Part shown: piece after piece, positions 8,398 through 17,021 of the stretch
Numbering within the stretch: the stretch's first letter is position 1
Layout: each line of letters opens with the position of its first letter
NCBI GenBank assembly: GCA_020634795.1
Contig: JACKAZ010000002.1
Coordinates: 124,001-188,000, forward strand
Source: Ardenticatenales bacterium
GTDB taxonomy: Bacteria > Chloroflexota > Anaerolineae > Ardenticatenales > Ardenticatenaceae
Length of the DNA stretch: 64,000 nucleotides
Direction: 5' to 3'
The notes under the pieces: model-generated
The model's database searches: none
The model's input: the letters and a program-made list of their open reading frames with translations, nothing else
Told to the model about the DNA's origin: nothing
Made by a program: the position numbers and the translations under genes

Positions 8398-10563
8398 CGC
8401 GGCCCGTCGCGCTGCTTTTCGCGCTGGCGCTGGCGCTGCTGGGCTGTGTGCGGGCCGTCGCGCCCACGCCGCCCGATCCCCTGACGGTCTACAACGTTGC
8501 CACCGTGCGCCACCACGCCGATGCCTGGCAAGGGCAGCGCCTAACGGTGCAAGGCGTGGTCACCAGCGTGGAGGGGTCGGGGGCCACCGTGCAGAGCGGG
8601 GGACGGGGACTACGGGTCGAGGGGGCGGAAGCGGCGCGACTGGCGCAAGCGATCATCACCACCGGCACGCTGACCACCCGCGATGGCAACCTCGCGCTCA
8701 CCGCGCTCGAGGAGTGGCTGGTCGAGCAGCCCCAAGTCGCCCTGCCAGAGCCGGAGCCGCTGACCGCCGACAGCCTTGAAGACAGTCGCTACGTGCGGAT
8801 TAACAGCGCGGTAGTCGAGACGGGCGGGCAGTTGCGCTGGGCGGATGGCGTGGTGGCGGTACGCGCGCTGGACGACGAAAGCGCTCGCCGCCTCGCCGAC
8901 GGCACGCGGCTCGATTGGGTGAGTGGCGTCCTGCGCCAAAGCCCCACGGGCTGGTCGCTTCTGCCCCCTCATCCGCGCGACATCGTCGTGGCCCCACCGC
9001 GCCTGACGCTCTGTGAAATCCAAGGCGACGGACGCAGCACCCTTTATGGCGGACTCCAGGTGGAAAGCGAAGGGATCGTGACCCTCGTGCCGCCGGACGA
9101 GGCAGGGTGGTTCTTGCAGCATCCCGACTGTGACGGCGACCCCGCCACCTCCGATGCCCTTTGGGTGGCGGCGGACGGGCCAATGCCCGAGGTGGGCGAT
9201 TGGCTGCGTCTGCGCGGGCGGGTCGACGAATTCTACGGACGGACGCAACTGGTGCTTGCGGGGGACTGGCTTTCGGAGCGCCAAGTCGCGCTGCCCGATG
9301 CGGTTCCGCTCGCGCCGCCGGTGGGCGATGCACGTGCCGCGCAAGCGTACTGGGAGGCGTTGGAAGGGATGTACGTCCAGCTTGCTGGGGCCGATGTGGT
9401 TGGCCCCACCTCGCGCTACGGCGAATTTGCCGTGCTGCCTGCGGGCGCGGTGGACGGACGACTGTGGGCCGACAGCCCCGCCCTCACCCAACGGCTGCTG
9501 GTGGCCGATGATCCCGCCGCCCCCACCCCGTTGGCGCTGGGCGATCGGGTGACGGGGCTAACGGGGCCGCTCGACTTCACCTTTGGCACCTTTAAGCTGC
9601 GCCCCAGTCAACCCTTCAAGGCGGTGATCGCCCCTTTGCCGCCGCTGCCCACTCTGCCACCACTGCCCGACGGCGCGTGGCGGCTGGCGACGCTCAACCT
9701 CGAAAATCTCTTCGATACGGTCGATGATCCCGCAACGGCCGACGAGGATTGGACGCTCACGGCGGAGCAACTCGACCACAAGCTGGACAAACTGGCGGGA
9801 ACCATCGCGGGGCCGATGGCCCTGCCCACGATTTGGCGGTGCAGGAAGTCGAGAATTTGGTGCTGTTGGAGCAGTTGGCGGCCCATCCGTTGCTCGGCCT
9901 CGCTACCGCCCGATGCTGGTGGAGGGCGTGGACGAACGGGGCATCGACGTCGGGCTGCTCATCGACATCAGACGGGCGGAACTGATCGATCAGGCGGCGG
10001 CCAACCCGTGCTCGACCGAGCGCGGCGTGGGCGGCGGCCCCGCCGCGGATTGCCCGGCGGGCCAACGGTTACTCTTTGCCCGTCCGCCGCTGGTCGTCGC
10101 GTTGCGCGTGGATGGGGCGCCGCTCTACGTCATTGTCGTCCACTTCAAGTCGATGCGGGGCGGCGAGAGTGAGAGCCAGCCCCGTCGCAGCGCCCAAGCC
10201 CGCTTCGTCGCCGAGCTGGTCGAGCAGCTACGCCGCGACGACCCCGACGCGCCCATCGCCGTGCTGGGCGACTTCAACAGCGATGCGGATGGCGTGACGG
10301 TCGCCAACCTGCTGCATGATGCACCCTTGGCCTCGCTCTGGCAGAGGCTGCCCCGCGAACAGCGCCACGCCTACCTCTTCGAGGGGGTCAGTCAGACGCT
10401 CGACCATATCCTCGTCACGCCCGAGCTGTTCGATCAACTGATCGACTTCCGCCCGTTGGCGCTCAACGCCGATTACCCCCATAGCCTCAGTGAGCGGACC
10501 GACACCCTCTATCGCAGCAGCGACCACGATCCGATCATCGCTACCTTCGCCGCGCCCAAGTGA
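8383..10563 (+). pseudogene. Secreted endonuclease/exonuclease/phosphatase-family lipoprotein, frameshifted
   Basis: The product resembles extracellular ExeM/NucH-type nucleases: a lipoprotein signal (ALALALLGC), OB-fold-like repeats (TVYNVATVRHHADAWQGQRL), then an EEP nuclease domain (LATLNLENLFDTVDD, AVQEVENL, VVHFKSM, VLGDFNSDADG, SSDHDPI). No single frame covers it. GGAGG at 8371-8375 sets the start at ATG 8383, but that frame stops at 8395. The lipoprotein frame takes over at the G run 8391-8394, the frame changes again at the T run near 9832-9834, and again near 9901. Each change fits loss of one base from a short homopolymer. It is either a decaying gene or carries assembly indels; the conserved catalytic motifs favour recent damage or error. 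Confidence 0.7.
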
Positions 10564-10731
10564 GGTTTGTGGGTTGCGCCCTTTGGGGCTTTAATGGTGT
10601 GGGGGTGTGCGGGTGCGGGGCATTGCAATCCATTGGCAACTCATAGACCTATCAACGCCCCGCGATTCTCGATTCTCCATCCTCCATCACACGCCGATGC
10701 CCCCATGCCAGCCAGACTCTAGAGGAAGACG
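10564..10731. repeat. Mosaic intergenic spacer with GGTGTG-type and CGATTCTC/CTCCATC-type repeats
   Basis: The spacer holds a GTGTGGGGGTGTGCGGGTG stretch and then GATTCTCGATTCTCCATCCTCCAT. Both word types recur between pheS and pheT (38990-39110). No gene is seen. Confidence 0.5.
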
Positions 10732-11694
10732 ATGAACGAGCTACAACTGACCGGCTTTCACCACCTGACGGCGGTTTCCGCCGATATCCGCGAAAACAAG
10801 CGCTTTTTCACCGAGGATCTGGGGCTGCGGTTGGTCAAGCGGAGCGTGAATCAAGATGACACCAGCGCCTACCACCTCTTCTATGCCGACGCGGTGGGCA
10901 CGCCCGGCACCGACGTCACCTTCTTCGACTGGGAGGTGCCACGCGAGCAGCGCGGGAATCACACCGTTACACGCACCGGGCTGCGCGTCGCGGACGGCGA
11001 GGCGTTGCGCTACTGGCAGAGACGGTTCGAGGCGCGTGGCATTGAAGCTGAGCCGATCAGCGAGCGTGATGGACGGGCGCTGATCGACTTCGAGGATCAC
11101 GAGGGGCAACGTATGGCGCTGGTGGTCGATGGGGGCAGTGGCGACGCGCCGACGCCATGGGCGGGGAGCGATGTCCCCGCCGAATATCAGATACGCGGTC
11201 TGGGGCCGATCACGATGACGGTCCCCTCGTTATCCGCGACCGACATGTTGTTGCGTCGCGTGATGAACATGGTCCATCTGCGGGAATACGCCCACGCATC
11301 GGAAAGCTCGTACACGGTTCATGTCTATGGGATGGGTGCTGCGGATGGCCCCCACTGCGAGCTGCATGTGGCGGTCCGCCCTACGCTGCGCCCCGCACGG
11401 CCCGGCGCGGGCGGCGTCCACCATGTTGCCTTCCGCATCCCCGATGACGCCTACGAGGCGTGGGCCGAACGTCTCAATCTGTTAGGGGTGCGGAACAGCG
11501 GCAAGGTCAATCGCTACTACTTCCGAAGCCTCTACTTCCGCGAACCGAACGGCGTGCTCTTTGAGCTGGCGACGGACGGACCCGGCTTTGCCGTGGACGA
11601 GCCGATCGACAACTTGGGCGACCGCTTGGCGCTGCCGCCCTTCCTCGAATCACGACGAGAGAAGATCGAAGCGGGCTTGAGGCCGATCGACTAA
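10732..11694 (+). CDS. VOC-family ring-cleaving dioxygenase (glyoxalase/extradiol superfamily)
   Basis: A 320-residue protein with two vicinal-oxygen-chelate modules. It starts LTGFHHLTAVSADIRENKRF, typical of MhqO/LinE-like ring-cleaving dioxygenases that open hydroquinones with Fe(II). The second module contains GVHHVAFRIPDD and FREPNGVLFELATDGPGF, providing metal-ligand His and Glu. Substrate assignment from sequence is not possible, and many relatives are annotated only as VOC proteins. AGAGGAAG at 10721-10728 supports the ATG at 10732. It ends 23 bases before the stop of the convergent solute-binding protein gene and has no operon partner. Confidence 0.82.
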   Translation: MNELQLTGFHHLTAVSADIRENKRFFTEDLGLRLVKRSVNQDDTSAYHLFYADAVGTPGTDVTFFDWEVPREQRGNHTVTRTGLRVADGEALRYWQRRFEARGIEAEPISERDGRALIDFEDHEGQRMALVVDGGSGDAPTPWAGSDVPAEYQIRGLGPITMTVPSLSATDMLLRRVMNMVHLREYAHASESSYTVHVYGMGAADGPHCELHVAVRPTLRPARPGAGGVHHVAFRIPDDAYEAWAERLNLLGVRNSGKVNRYYFRSLYFREPNGVLFELATDGPGFAVDEPIDNLGDRLALPPFLESRREKIEAGLRPID

Positions 11695-11717
11695 CAGAAG
11701 GTGGCGCGGCCTACGTC

Positions 11718-13046
11718 TTACTCTTTTTCGCGGATCCAGTACTGAAGTTCACGGGTCGCGTCGGTCAATGTCATTTCCACATCTGCATTCTGATCGACGA
11801 TCTGCGCCGTCGCCTCTTCGAGGATGGCCCGCACATCGTCGGAGAAGGGCGCGGTGGGGTCCGCTTGTCTTTCACCCGCGACCGCGGCGCTCATGCCCGT
11901 TGCGCTCACGTCAGCCGCGATCAGCCCAGTCGCCTCCGCCAGGCGATCCCGCGCCTCCCCCTGCAGCCACCTGAGGAAGAGCCAGCTTGCCAGTTGCTCA
12001 ACGTCGCTGCTCGGCAGCACACTGGCCGTGATCCCCGTCGTGAGGTATTGGCCGCCCTCGGCCAGCGGCAGCGGGACCATCTCCCACGCGCCGCCGTAGC
12101 CGGCCTCCACCGCCGCGCCATACGCCGCCTGCTGCGTGCTGCTATCCGCGACGAAGAGCATCGTCCCCGCGCCGAAATTGTCGATCACCAGTTGCCGTTC
12201 CACCACGGGGGCCATGCAGCCGTCGCGATAGAGTGCTTGGAGCGCCCCGAAGGTCGCGCGGGCCGCCTCGCTGTCCAAGGTCAGCGTGTCGCCGTCGGCG
12301 ACCGTGCCCCCGTTGGCGGCCACCAGCGCGGCGGAATGGCTCGGCTCGCCACGGTTGAGCTGGTAGGGGTAGGCGAATCCATAGCGGTTTTCGCCCGCCT
12401 CGCACGCCAACGTCAGCAACTCGTCCCAACTGGCGGGCGGGGCTTGGATGCCGAGTTCGGCCATGAGATCGGCGTTATAGTACAACGCTTCGGTCGCAAA
12501 GAGCAGCGGTACGGTCGTCTGCGGCTCGTCGATCTCCTGCCCATCGCTCCACGTCGTACTGGCGAAGTAGGGCGCTACGTCTACCGCACGGTCGGCCAGC
12601 GCGGGGGGCAGCGCGGCCCCGAGGAAGAGCATGGCTTCCGCCGCCTCGATCTGATCCACGAGGGGCGCGGCTTCTGCCCCTTGCTCGGCAGCGACGACTT
12701 CCACGCGGATGCCGTTGAGATTCTCCTCGTTGAACGCCGCGACCCGCGTGGTGAGTGCTTCGGCGATGGCGCCGTCGTACTCGTGGAAGAGCAGGATGCG
12801 CGCGTCCGAGGGGTCGAGCGCGGCGAGGGGGTCGCTGGGGGTGGCGCTGGCCGCGGCTTCCGCCGTGGGGCGATCCTCCGTCCCAGCGCCCTCCGGTGTG
12901 CGCTCGTCGCCCGAAGCGTCGGCGCTGTCGCTGGCTGCGGCGGTCGTTGGGCTGGCACCGTCCGGCGGCGCTGCTTGGTCTTGGCGACAAGCGCTGACGA
13001 GCAGCGCGACGGAGAAGAGCAGCAGAAACAATCGGTATCGGATCAT
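11718..13046 (-). CDS. ABC transporter solute-binding lipoprotein (family 1, sugar-type)
   Basis: A 442-residue extracytoplasmic binding protein. The start at 13046 gives MIRYRLFLLLFSVALLVSAC, a lipoprotein signal with Cys20 as the lipidated residue. A Ser/Thr/Ala/Glu-rich linker follows to about residue 75, then a periplasmic-binding-protein fold (TTVPLLFATEALYYNADLM, PPASWDELLTLACE, TLTLDSEAARATF). These segments match family 1 binding proteins for sugars. An upstream in-frame extension lacks secretion features and is rejected. No permease or ATPase gene is adjacent, so it either works with proteins encoded elsewhere or is an orphan sensor. Confidence 0.85.
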   Translation of the reverse strand: MIRYRLFLLLFSVALLVSACRQDQAAPPDGASPTTAAASDSADASGDERTPEGAGTEDRPTAEAAASATPSDPLAALDPSDARILLFHEYDGAIAEALTTRVAAFNEENLNGIRVEVVAAEQGAEAAPLVDQIEAAEAMLFLGAALPPALADRAVDVAPYFASTTWSDGQEIDEPQTTVPLLFATEALYYNADLMAELGIQAPPASWDELLTLACEAGENRYGFAYPYQLNRGEPSHSAALVAANGGTVADGDTLTLDSEAARATFGALQALYRDGCMAPVVERQLVIDNFGAGTMLFVADSSTQQAAYGAAVEAGYGGAWEMVPLPLAEGGQYLTTGITASVLPSSDVEQLASWLFLRWLQGEARDRLAEATGLIAADVSATGMSAAVAGERQADPTAPFSDDVRAILEEATAQIVDQNADVEMTLTDATRELQYWIREKE

Positions 13047-13089
13047 GGGTTGAAAATTGTCCGTAGAAAGGTGGGTGATGGGTGGACGG

Positions 13090-14238
13090 TCAATCGTTGT
13101 CGCGGGGCATTTCGAGCCAGAGCCACGTCGTTTGGCCCTCCACAACGAAAATCTGACGGGTGATGAGCCGATCCCCCACGCTGGCCGCAACGATCCATTG
13201 ACCAGCGGGCAGATCACCAATGACGAAGTTCTCCTGCCATTCGTCATCGCCGTTGACCAGATTGCCCTCGGCATAGCTGTATTCGTAGCGGCCGATGATC
13301 TCAGAATCGGGCCGTTGCAGAGTGATGTAGGCCTCCGGAATCGGATCGCCCCGCTCGTCGATGACGCGACCGATCAAAGTGCCGTTCCCCGCAAAGGGTT
13401 TGAGCCAGAGTTGGGGGTTTCGCGTGTCGTAGTAGCTGTTGCGGGCGATCCGCACCTCGAAATGAAGGTGGGGACCGAGCGCCACGCCGGTCGAGCCGAC
13501 CTCGCCGATTTTGTCGCCGGTCGCCACCCGATTCCCCACGGAGACCGCCACACGGTCAAGGTGGCCATAAAGCGTGTAGACCCGCTGCCCTTTGTACGTC
13601 TCATCGTGCTGGATCACCACCGCGTTCCCGTAGTAGGAGCCATCTTCGTCGTACTCGCGGCCAGGCGGCCCGACGCGGACCGGATCGCCGTCGGCCCCCG
13701 CAAAGACGATCGTGCCCGTGCCCGCCGCCAAGACAGGAACGCCGATGGTGTTGACGAACTCCACCCCACTGTGCACCGGGTATTGCCCTTGGCCGGTACT
13801 GGCGTAAGGATAGAAGAGGGCGACATTGTTGTCGTCCGGCGGCGCGATGGGTCGGTCGAACCAATAGTGATCCGTCCCTTGCGGATCGGCGCGCGGCGTG
13901 GGACGCGGCGTGTGGGTGGCGGTCGGGACGGGTGTCGGCGTGATCGTGCTGGTGGGCCGTGCTGTGCGCGTGGGGCGCGGCTCGCGGGTGGGACGTGGCG
14001 TTTCGGTCGGCGGCCGGTCGGGGGTGGCGGTGGCTTCCGTTGTGGCGGTGGCGGTTGACGGCGTCAGCGACGCGATGAGCGCCAATTCGACCGCCGTGGC
14101 CTCGGCTTGGGTTGTGGCGCGCAGGCCCGCCCCCGAAATCCCTTTCACATTCCCCAAGGCGGCCAACGCAACAAGTGCTGCCAGCGCAACACCGCTGAGC
14201 AGCACAAGGAATGAGGTCGATTTTTTGCGTTTTGGCAT
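13090..14238 (-). CDS. Membrane-anchored M23-family peptidase
   Basis: A 382-residue protein starting MPKRKKS with one N-terminal membrane helix (about 7-27), then a Thr/Pro/Arg-rich linker (about 50-110) and a LytM/M23 domain (about 140-280). GPHLHFEV and LYGHLD supply two of the zinc-site motifs of peptidoglycan endopeptidases. The first motif, normally HxGxD, reads HSGVE, so a ligand Asp is replaced by Glu; activity is therefore uncertain. The C-terminus (from about 285, TLIGRVIDERGDPIPEAY) looks like a carboxypeptidase-regulatory/beta-sandwich domain. The ATG at 14238 is used instead of a TTG two codons earlier. Confidence 0.85.
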   Translation of the reverse strand: MPKRKKSTSFLVLLSGVALAALVALAALGNVKGISGAGLRATTQAEATAVELALIASLTPSTATATTEATATPDRPPTETPRPTREPRPTRTARPTSTITPTPVPTATHTPRPTPRADPQGTDHYWFDRPIAPPDDNNVALFYPYASTGQGQYPVHSGVEFVNTIGVPVLAAGTGTIVFAGADGDPVRVGPPGREYDEDGSYYGNAVVIQHDETYKGQRVYTLYGHLDRVAVSVGNRVATGDKIGEVGSTGVALGPHLHFEVRIARNSYYDTRNPQLWLKPFAGNGTLIGRVIDERGDPIPEAYITLQRPDSEIIGRYEYSYAEGNLVNGDDEWQENFVIGDLPAGQWIVAASVGDRLITRQIFVVEGQTTWLWLEMPRDND

Positions 14239-14385
14239 CAGCAAATTTGGGGGTCAGAACGATTGGGATAGGCGCTGGGATGTTAGGGATGAGACGTGTG
14301 ACGGCTCGGTTGCGCGCTCATCACTTTATGGTGGCCACCGCCACTGATCTACATTATTGGCAACGGCGCAGAAACCACGCCCCGG

Positions 14386-15093
14386 CTACTGCGCCGTCAA
14401 GAACTCCTGCACCATCCAGCCCTGGGTGCCATCTTCCAGTTGGACCTGCCACCACGTATAACCTTCGCCCTCTTGCGGGCCGCCGATTACGCTGAGCGGC
14501 TGATCATCCTGCAGGATTTGGATGATGGCCGCGCCGGTGCCGGCGCTTTCGCGCAGGTTGACGCCCAAGCCGTCGGTCCCGCTGACGACCGCATTGCCCC
14601 CCACCGCCAGCGACGACGTGGTGGGCGCTGTTCCTTCACTGCCCGTCTCGCCGCCCGTCTCGCCGCTGACTTCGCCGCCTTCCGACGCAGGCGCGGTGCT
14701 GGTTGGCCCTGCAGTGATCGTCGCGACCACGGCGTTGGCCGCATCGGCGGTGGCGATGGCTGTGGCGTCGGTGGTCGTCGCGCTGTCGTCGTCGCCGGGT
14801 CGGATCGCCCAGAGGATCACGGCCACGCCCAACGCAATGAGCAGCAGCGTGGCAATCAGCCGCGCGCGGTCGCTGGTCAGATCGAAGCCTTCGCGCCGAT
14901 CCAGCGAGCGGCGATGGGCGATGGCCTCGTCCTCCTCCCCGTAATCGACATCGTACCCCTCATCGGCATAGCGCTGGGGGTTACCTTGCGCATCGTATAG
15001 CTCGGCGTCGATCACCTCATCGGCATCGTTGGGGTCGTAGTTCGGATCGTACTCATCCTCGTAAGAGGGTTCACGATCGTAGCGGTGGCTCAT
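14386..15093 (-). CDS. Single-span membrane protein with extracytoplasmic SH3b domain
   Basis: A 235-residue protein. The first 75 residues are acidic and rich in Tyr, Asp and Glu (YEDEYDPNYDPNDADE). One transmembrane helix follows (LIATLLLIALGVAVILWAI), then a Thr/Ala/Gly/Glu low-complexity linker, and at the C-terminus a bacterial SH3 domain (about 165-235: DGLGVNLRESAGTGAAIIQI and WWQVQLEDGTQGWMVQEFL). SH3b domains commonly bind cell-wall or extracellular ligands. CTCCTCC immediately precedes the start on the plus strand, giving a strong GGAGGAG SD. A 22-bp element shared with the dtxR-type gene lies 53 bases upstream. Confidence 0.85.
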   Translation of the reverse strand: MSHRYDREPSYEDEYDPNYDPNDADEVIDAELYDAQGNPQRYADEGYDVDYGEEDEAIAHRRSLDRREGFDLTSDRARLIATLLLIALGVAVILWAIRPGDDDSATTTDATAIATADAANAVVATITAGPTSTAPASEGGEVSGETGGETGSEGTAPTTSSLAVGGNAVVSGTDGLGVNLRESAGTGAAIIQILQDDQPLSVIGGPQEGEGYTWWQVQLEDGTQGWMVQEFLTAQ

Positions 15094-15464
15094 CTCTCCT
15101 CCTTAGGGGGGCGGGGGCGCTGCCTCGGAAAATGGTCGAAAATTGTTGACTAAATTGGTCGACTTTGGTAGACTTGCGACCCATCTACCCAGCGATTTCG
15201 GCAGCATTCTAGCATCTCCCTCCCTGACTTCCAATGTTCGTCTCAAGCAGGGTAATGGCGGCACGAAACGTCGAGCGGCGCGGCGGGAACGCATCGCGTG
15301 GGCAGATAGGGATCGAGAGATATGATGCGATTTCCGGTGCGTAAACCTCGATGCGGTTTTCTGGCGATTCGCGCATCATGAGTCACCCGACCCAAGCACC
15401 CTTGGCGGTATTGCCCTTTCTGTAAGTCACGCGACAAAAATCTATCCACACCCGCTCAGTAACG
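15094..15464. other. Divergent intergenic region, SH3b gene to ABC ATPase
   Basis: Apart from the 22-bp element at 15146-15167, I see no gene, tRNA or riboswitch in this 371-base stretch. TCGATGCGGTTTTCTGGCG and the repeated GATGCG words near 15320-15360 are unremarkable. Confidence 0.4.
15146..15167 (-). promoter_or_regulatory. Candidate operator shared with the dtxR-type gene (site 1)
   Basis: The plus strand reads TTGAC-T-AAATT-G-GTCGACTTTG. The same 22 bases, with two substitutions, occur at 21206-21227 upstream of the DtxR/MntR-type regulator, in the same orientation and at similar distance from a minus-strand gene. The TTGAC-N7-GTCGA part is an imperfect palindrome, as expected for a dimeric repressor. 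That it is a metal-regulator box is inference. Confidence 0.4.
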
Positions 15465-16631
15465 ATGCCCAACCACGCCTCTCCCACCGACCATATCGTC
15501 GAGTTGCGCGACCTTTCGCGTCATTTTTTCCGCGCCGACAATGCGGCGGTTGATGGTCTGTCGCTCACGGTCTACCGTGGCGAAATTTTGGCGCTGTTGG
15601 GTCCGAGTGGCTGTGGCAAGACGACCACCCTGCGACTGATCGCGGGCTTTGAGCGTCCGGACAGTGGGACGATTCGGATCGGTGAGGCGCTGGTAGCCGG
15701 GCCGCGCCAATGGCAGCCGCCCGAAAAGCGCGGATTGGGCGTGGTCTTTCAGGAATACGCCCTCTTTCCGCACCAGACGGTGCGGCAGAACGTCGCCTTT
15801 GGATTGCACCGCAGTCCGCGCCACGAACGGGCGGCGCGCGTCGAGGAGGTGCTGGCACTGGTAGGCTTGGCAGATTTCGGGGAGCGCTATCCGCACGAAC
15901 TGTCGGGCGGGCAGCAGCAGCGGGTCGCCCTGGCCCGCGCGCTGGCCCCACGACCCGTCGTCGTGCTGCTGGACGAACCGTTCAGCAACCTCGATGCCGA
16001 GCTGCGCTACCAGATGCGGGCCGAATTGAAGCGCATCTTGCACGATTCCGACTCCACCGCCATTTTCGTGACCCACGACCAAGAAGAGGCGATGGCGATC
16101 GGCGACCGCATCGCCATTATGAACCAAGGGCAGTTGGAACAGGTGGATACGCCCGACCGCGTCTTCCACATGCCCGCTTCCCGCTTTGTGGCCGAGTTTT
16201 TGGGCATCGCCGACTTTATTCCGGCTGTCACCAGCGGCCGAGGGTTGGAGACAGAGTTGGGGCTGATTCAACAGCCGGTGCCCGGCGCGTTGGGCCGAAC
16301 GTTAGAGGTGATGGTTCGTCCACATGATCTTTCAGCGACGCTCGATCCGTCGGGCGCGGGCGAAGTGGTGGCCCACGAATTTCGGGGGGCGGAGCATCTC
16401 TACACCGTGCGGATGCCCACCGGCATGACCATTCGCACCACGCAGGATCACACGACGTTACTGCCGGTCGGCTCGCGGGTGACGGTGCGCTGTCAGCCCA
16501 ACCACGCGCTCACCCTGTTCGAGGGCCGCTACGCGGTGATCTGTCCCCAAGAATGTGACCTGCCGGGTCTCAGCCATCCCCGTTCGGTCGTCGGCAGCCG
16601 CCGCGACGCACCGTTGGTGGCCTCGTTGTAG
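15465..16631 (+). CDS. ABC transporter ATP-binding protein, FbpC/PotA-like
   Basis: A 388-residue ATPase that energises an importer at the inner membrane face. It has Walker A GPSGCGKTTT, a Q-loop (VVFQEYALFPHQTV), the signature LSGGQQQRVALARAL, Walker B VVVLLDEPFSNLD and the switch His in VTHDQEEAMAIGD. A TOBE-like domain follows (from about 285, VMVRPHDL). The pattern matches the CUT2/iron-polyamine group (FbpC, PotA, CysA-like). No permease or binding-protein gene flanks it, so the substrate is unknown. The ATG at 15465 follows an A-rich leader without an obvious SD. Confidence 0.87.
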   Translation: MPNHASPTDHIVELRDLSRHFFRADNAAVDGLSLTVYRGEILALLGPSGCGKTTTLRLIAGFERPDSGTIRIGEALVAGPRQWQPPEKRGLGVVFQEYALFPHQTVRQNVAFGLHRSPRHERAARVEEVLALVGLADFGERYPHELSGGQQQRVALARALAPRPVVVLLDEPFSNLDAELRYQMRAELKRILHDSDSTAIFVTHDQEEAMAIGDRIAIMNQGQLEQVDTPDRVFHMPASRFVAEFLGIADFIPAVTSGRGLETELGLIQQPVPGALGRTLEVMVRPHDLSATLDPSGAGEVVAHEFRGAEHLYTVRMPTGMTIRTTQDHTTLLPVGSRVTVRCQPNHALTLFEGRYAVICPQECDLPGLSHPRSVVGSRRDAPLVASL

Positions 16632-16952
16632 GCGACCGCGCCGCGACGCACCTCGGCGCTTGTTTGATATGCTCCACACCGTGATTGTGGCGATCGACCG
16701 TTAGACCCATTCTCATAGACAATTGTGGATGTGGAATGGACGGTGTAACCGTGGGGCGGGGATTAAAATCCCCGCTGGAGGGCCTGTCGGCCAAGGGCCT
16801 GCCTGCGCAGGCCCCTTCTTTGCTGTTACCATTGATCTACGTGGCACAATCAACCTTCCGATTGGGTATGAGACGGCGCGACGACGGTCACGAACCGGTT
16901 GATTTTCAGGGCAGAATCAGAACAGAGCGCATTTCGTTGCTGTACAACGCAT
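16632..16952. other. Gene-free spacer between ABC ATPase and GMC oxidoreductase
   Basis: This stretch of about 320 bases contains the hairpin cluster at 16756-16814 and otherwise no recognisable gene. It leads into the CAGCTCCCC tandem repeats at 16953. Confidence 0.5.
16756..16814. repeat. Cluster of palindromic hairpins
   Basis: Three hairpins lie side by side. GCGGGGATT (16756-16764) pairs with AATCCCCGC (16767-16775); GGCC-TGTC-GGCC follows; then GGGCCTGC (16795-16802) pairs with GCAGGCCC (16807-16814) and is followed by CTTCTTTGCT. The last could terminate the upstream ATPase transcript, but three nested palindromes look more like a REP/BIME-type intergenic element. Confidence 0.6.
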
Positions 16953-17021
16953 TCCCCCAGCTCCCCAGCTCCCCCAGCTCCCCCAACTCCCCAGCTCCCC
17001 CAGCTCCCCCAGCTCCCCCGC
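16953..17021. repeat. CAGCTCCCC-type 9-base tandem repeat
   Basis: About eight imperfect copies of a 9-base unit (CAGCTCCCC, with CAACTCCCC variants) run right up to the stop codon of the GMC gene. The reverse-complement version occurs at 21238-21280. Confidence 0.85.

Noticed and set aside
11865..13163. 432-codon plus-strand frame opposite the solute-binding protein
   Set aside because: It lies antisense to a lipoprotein gene with clear signal peptide and fold; composition is shadow-like.
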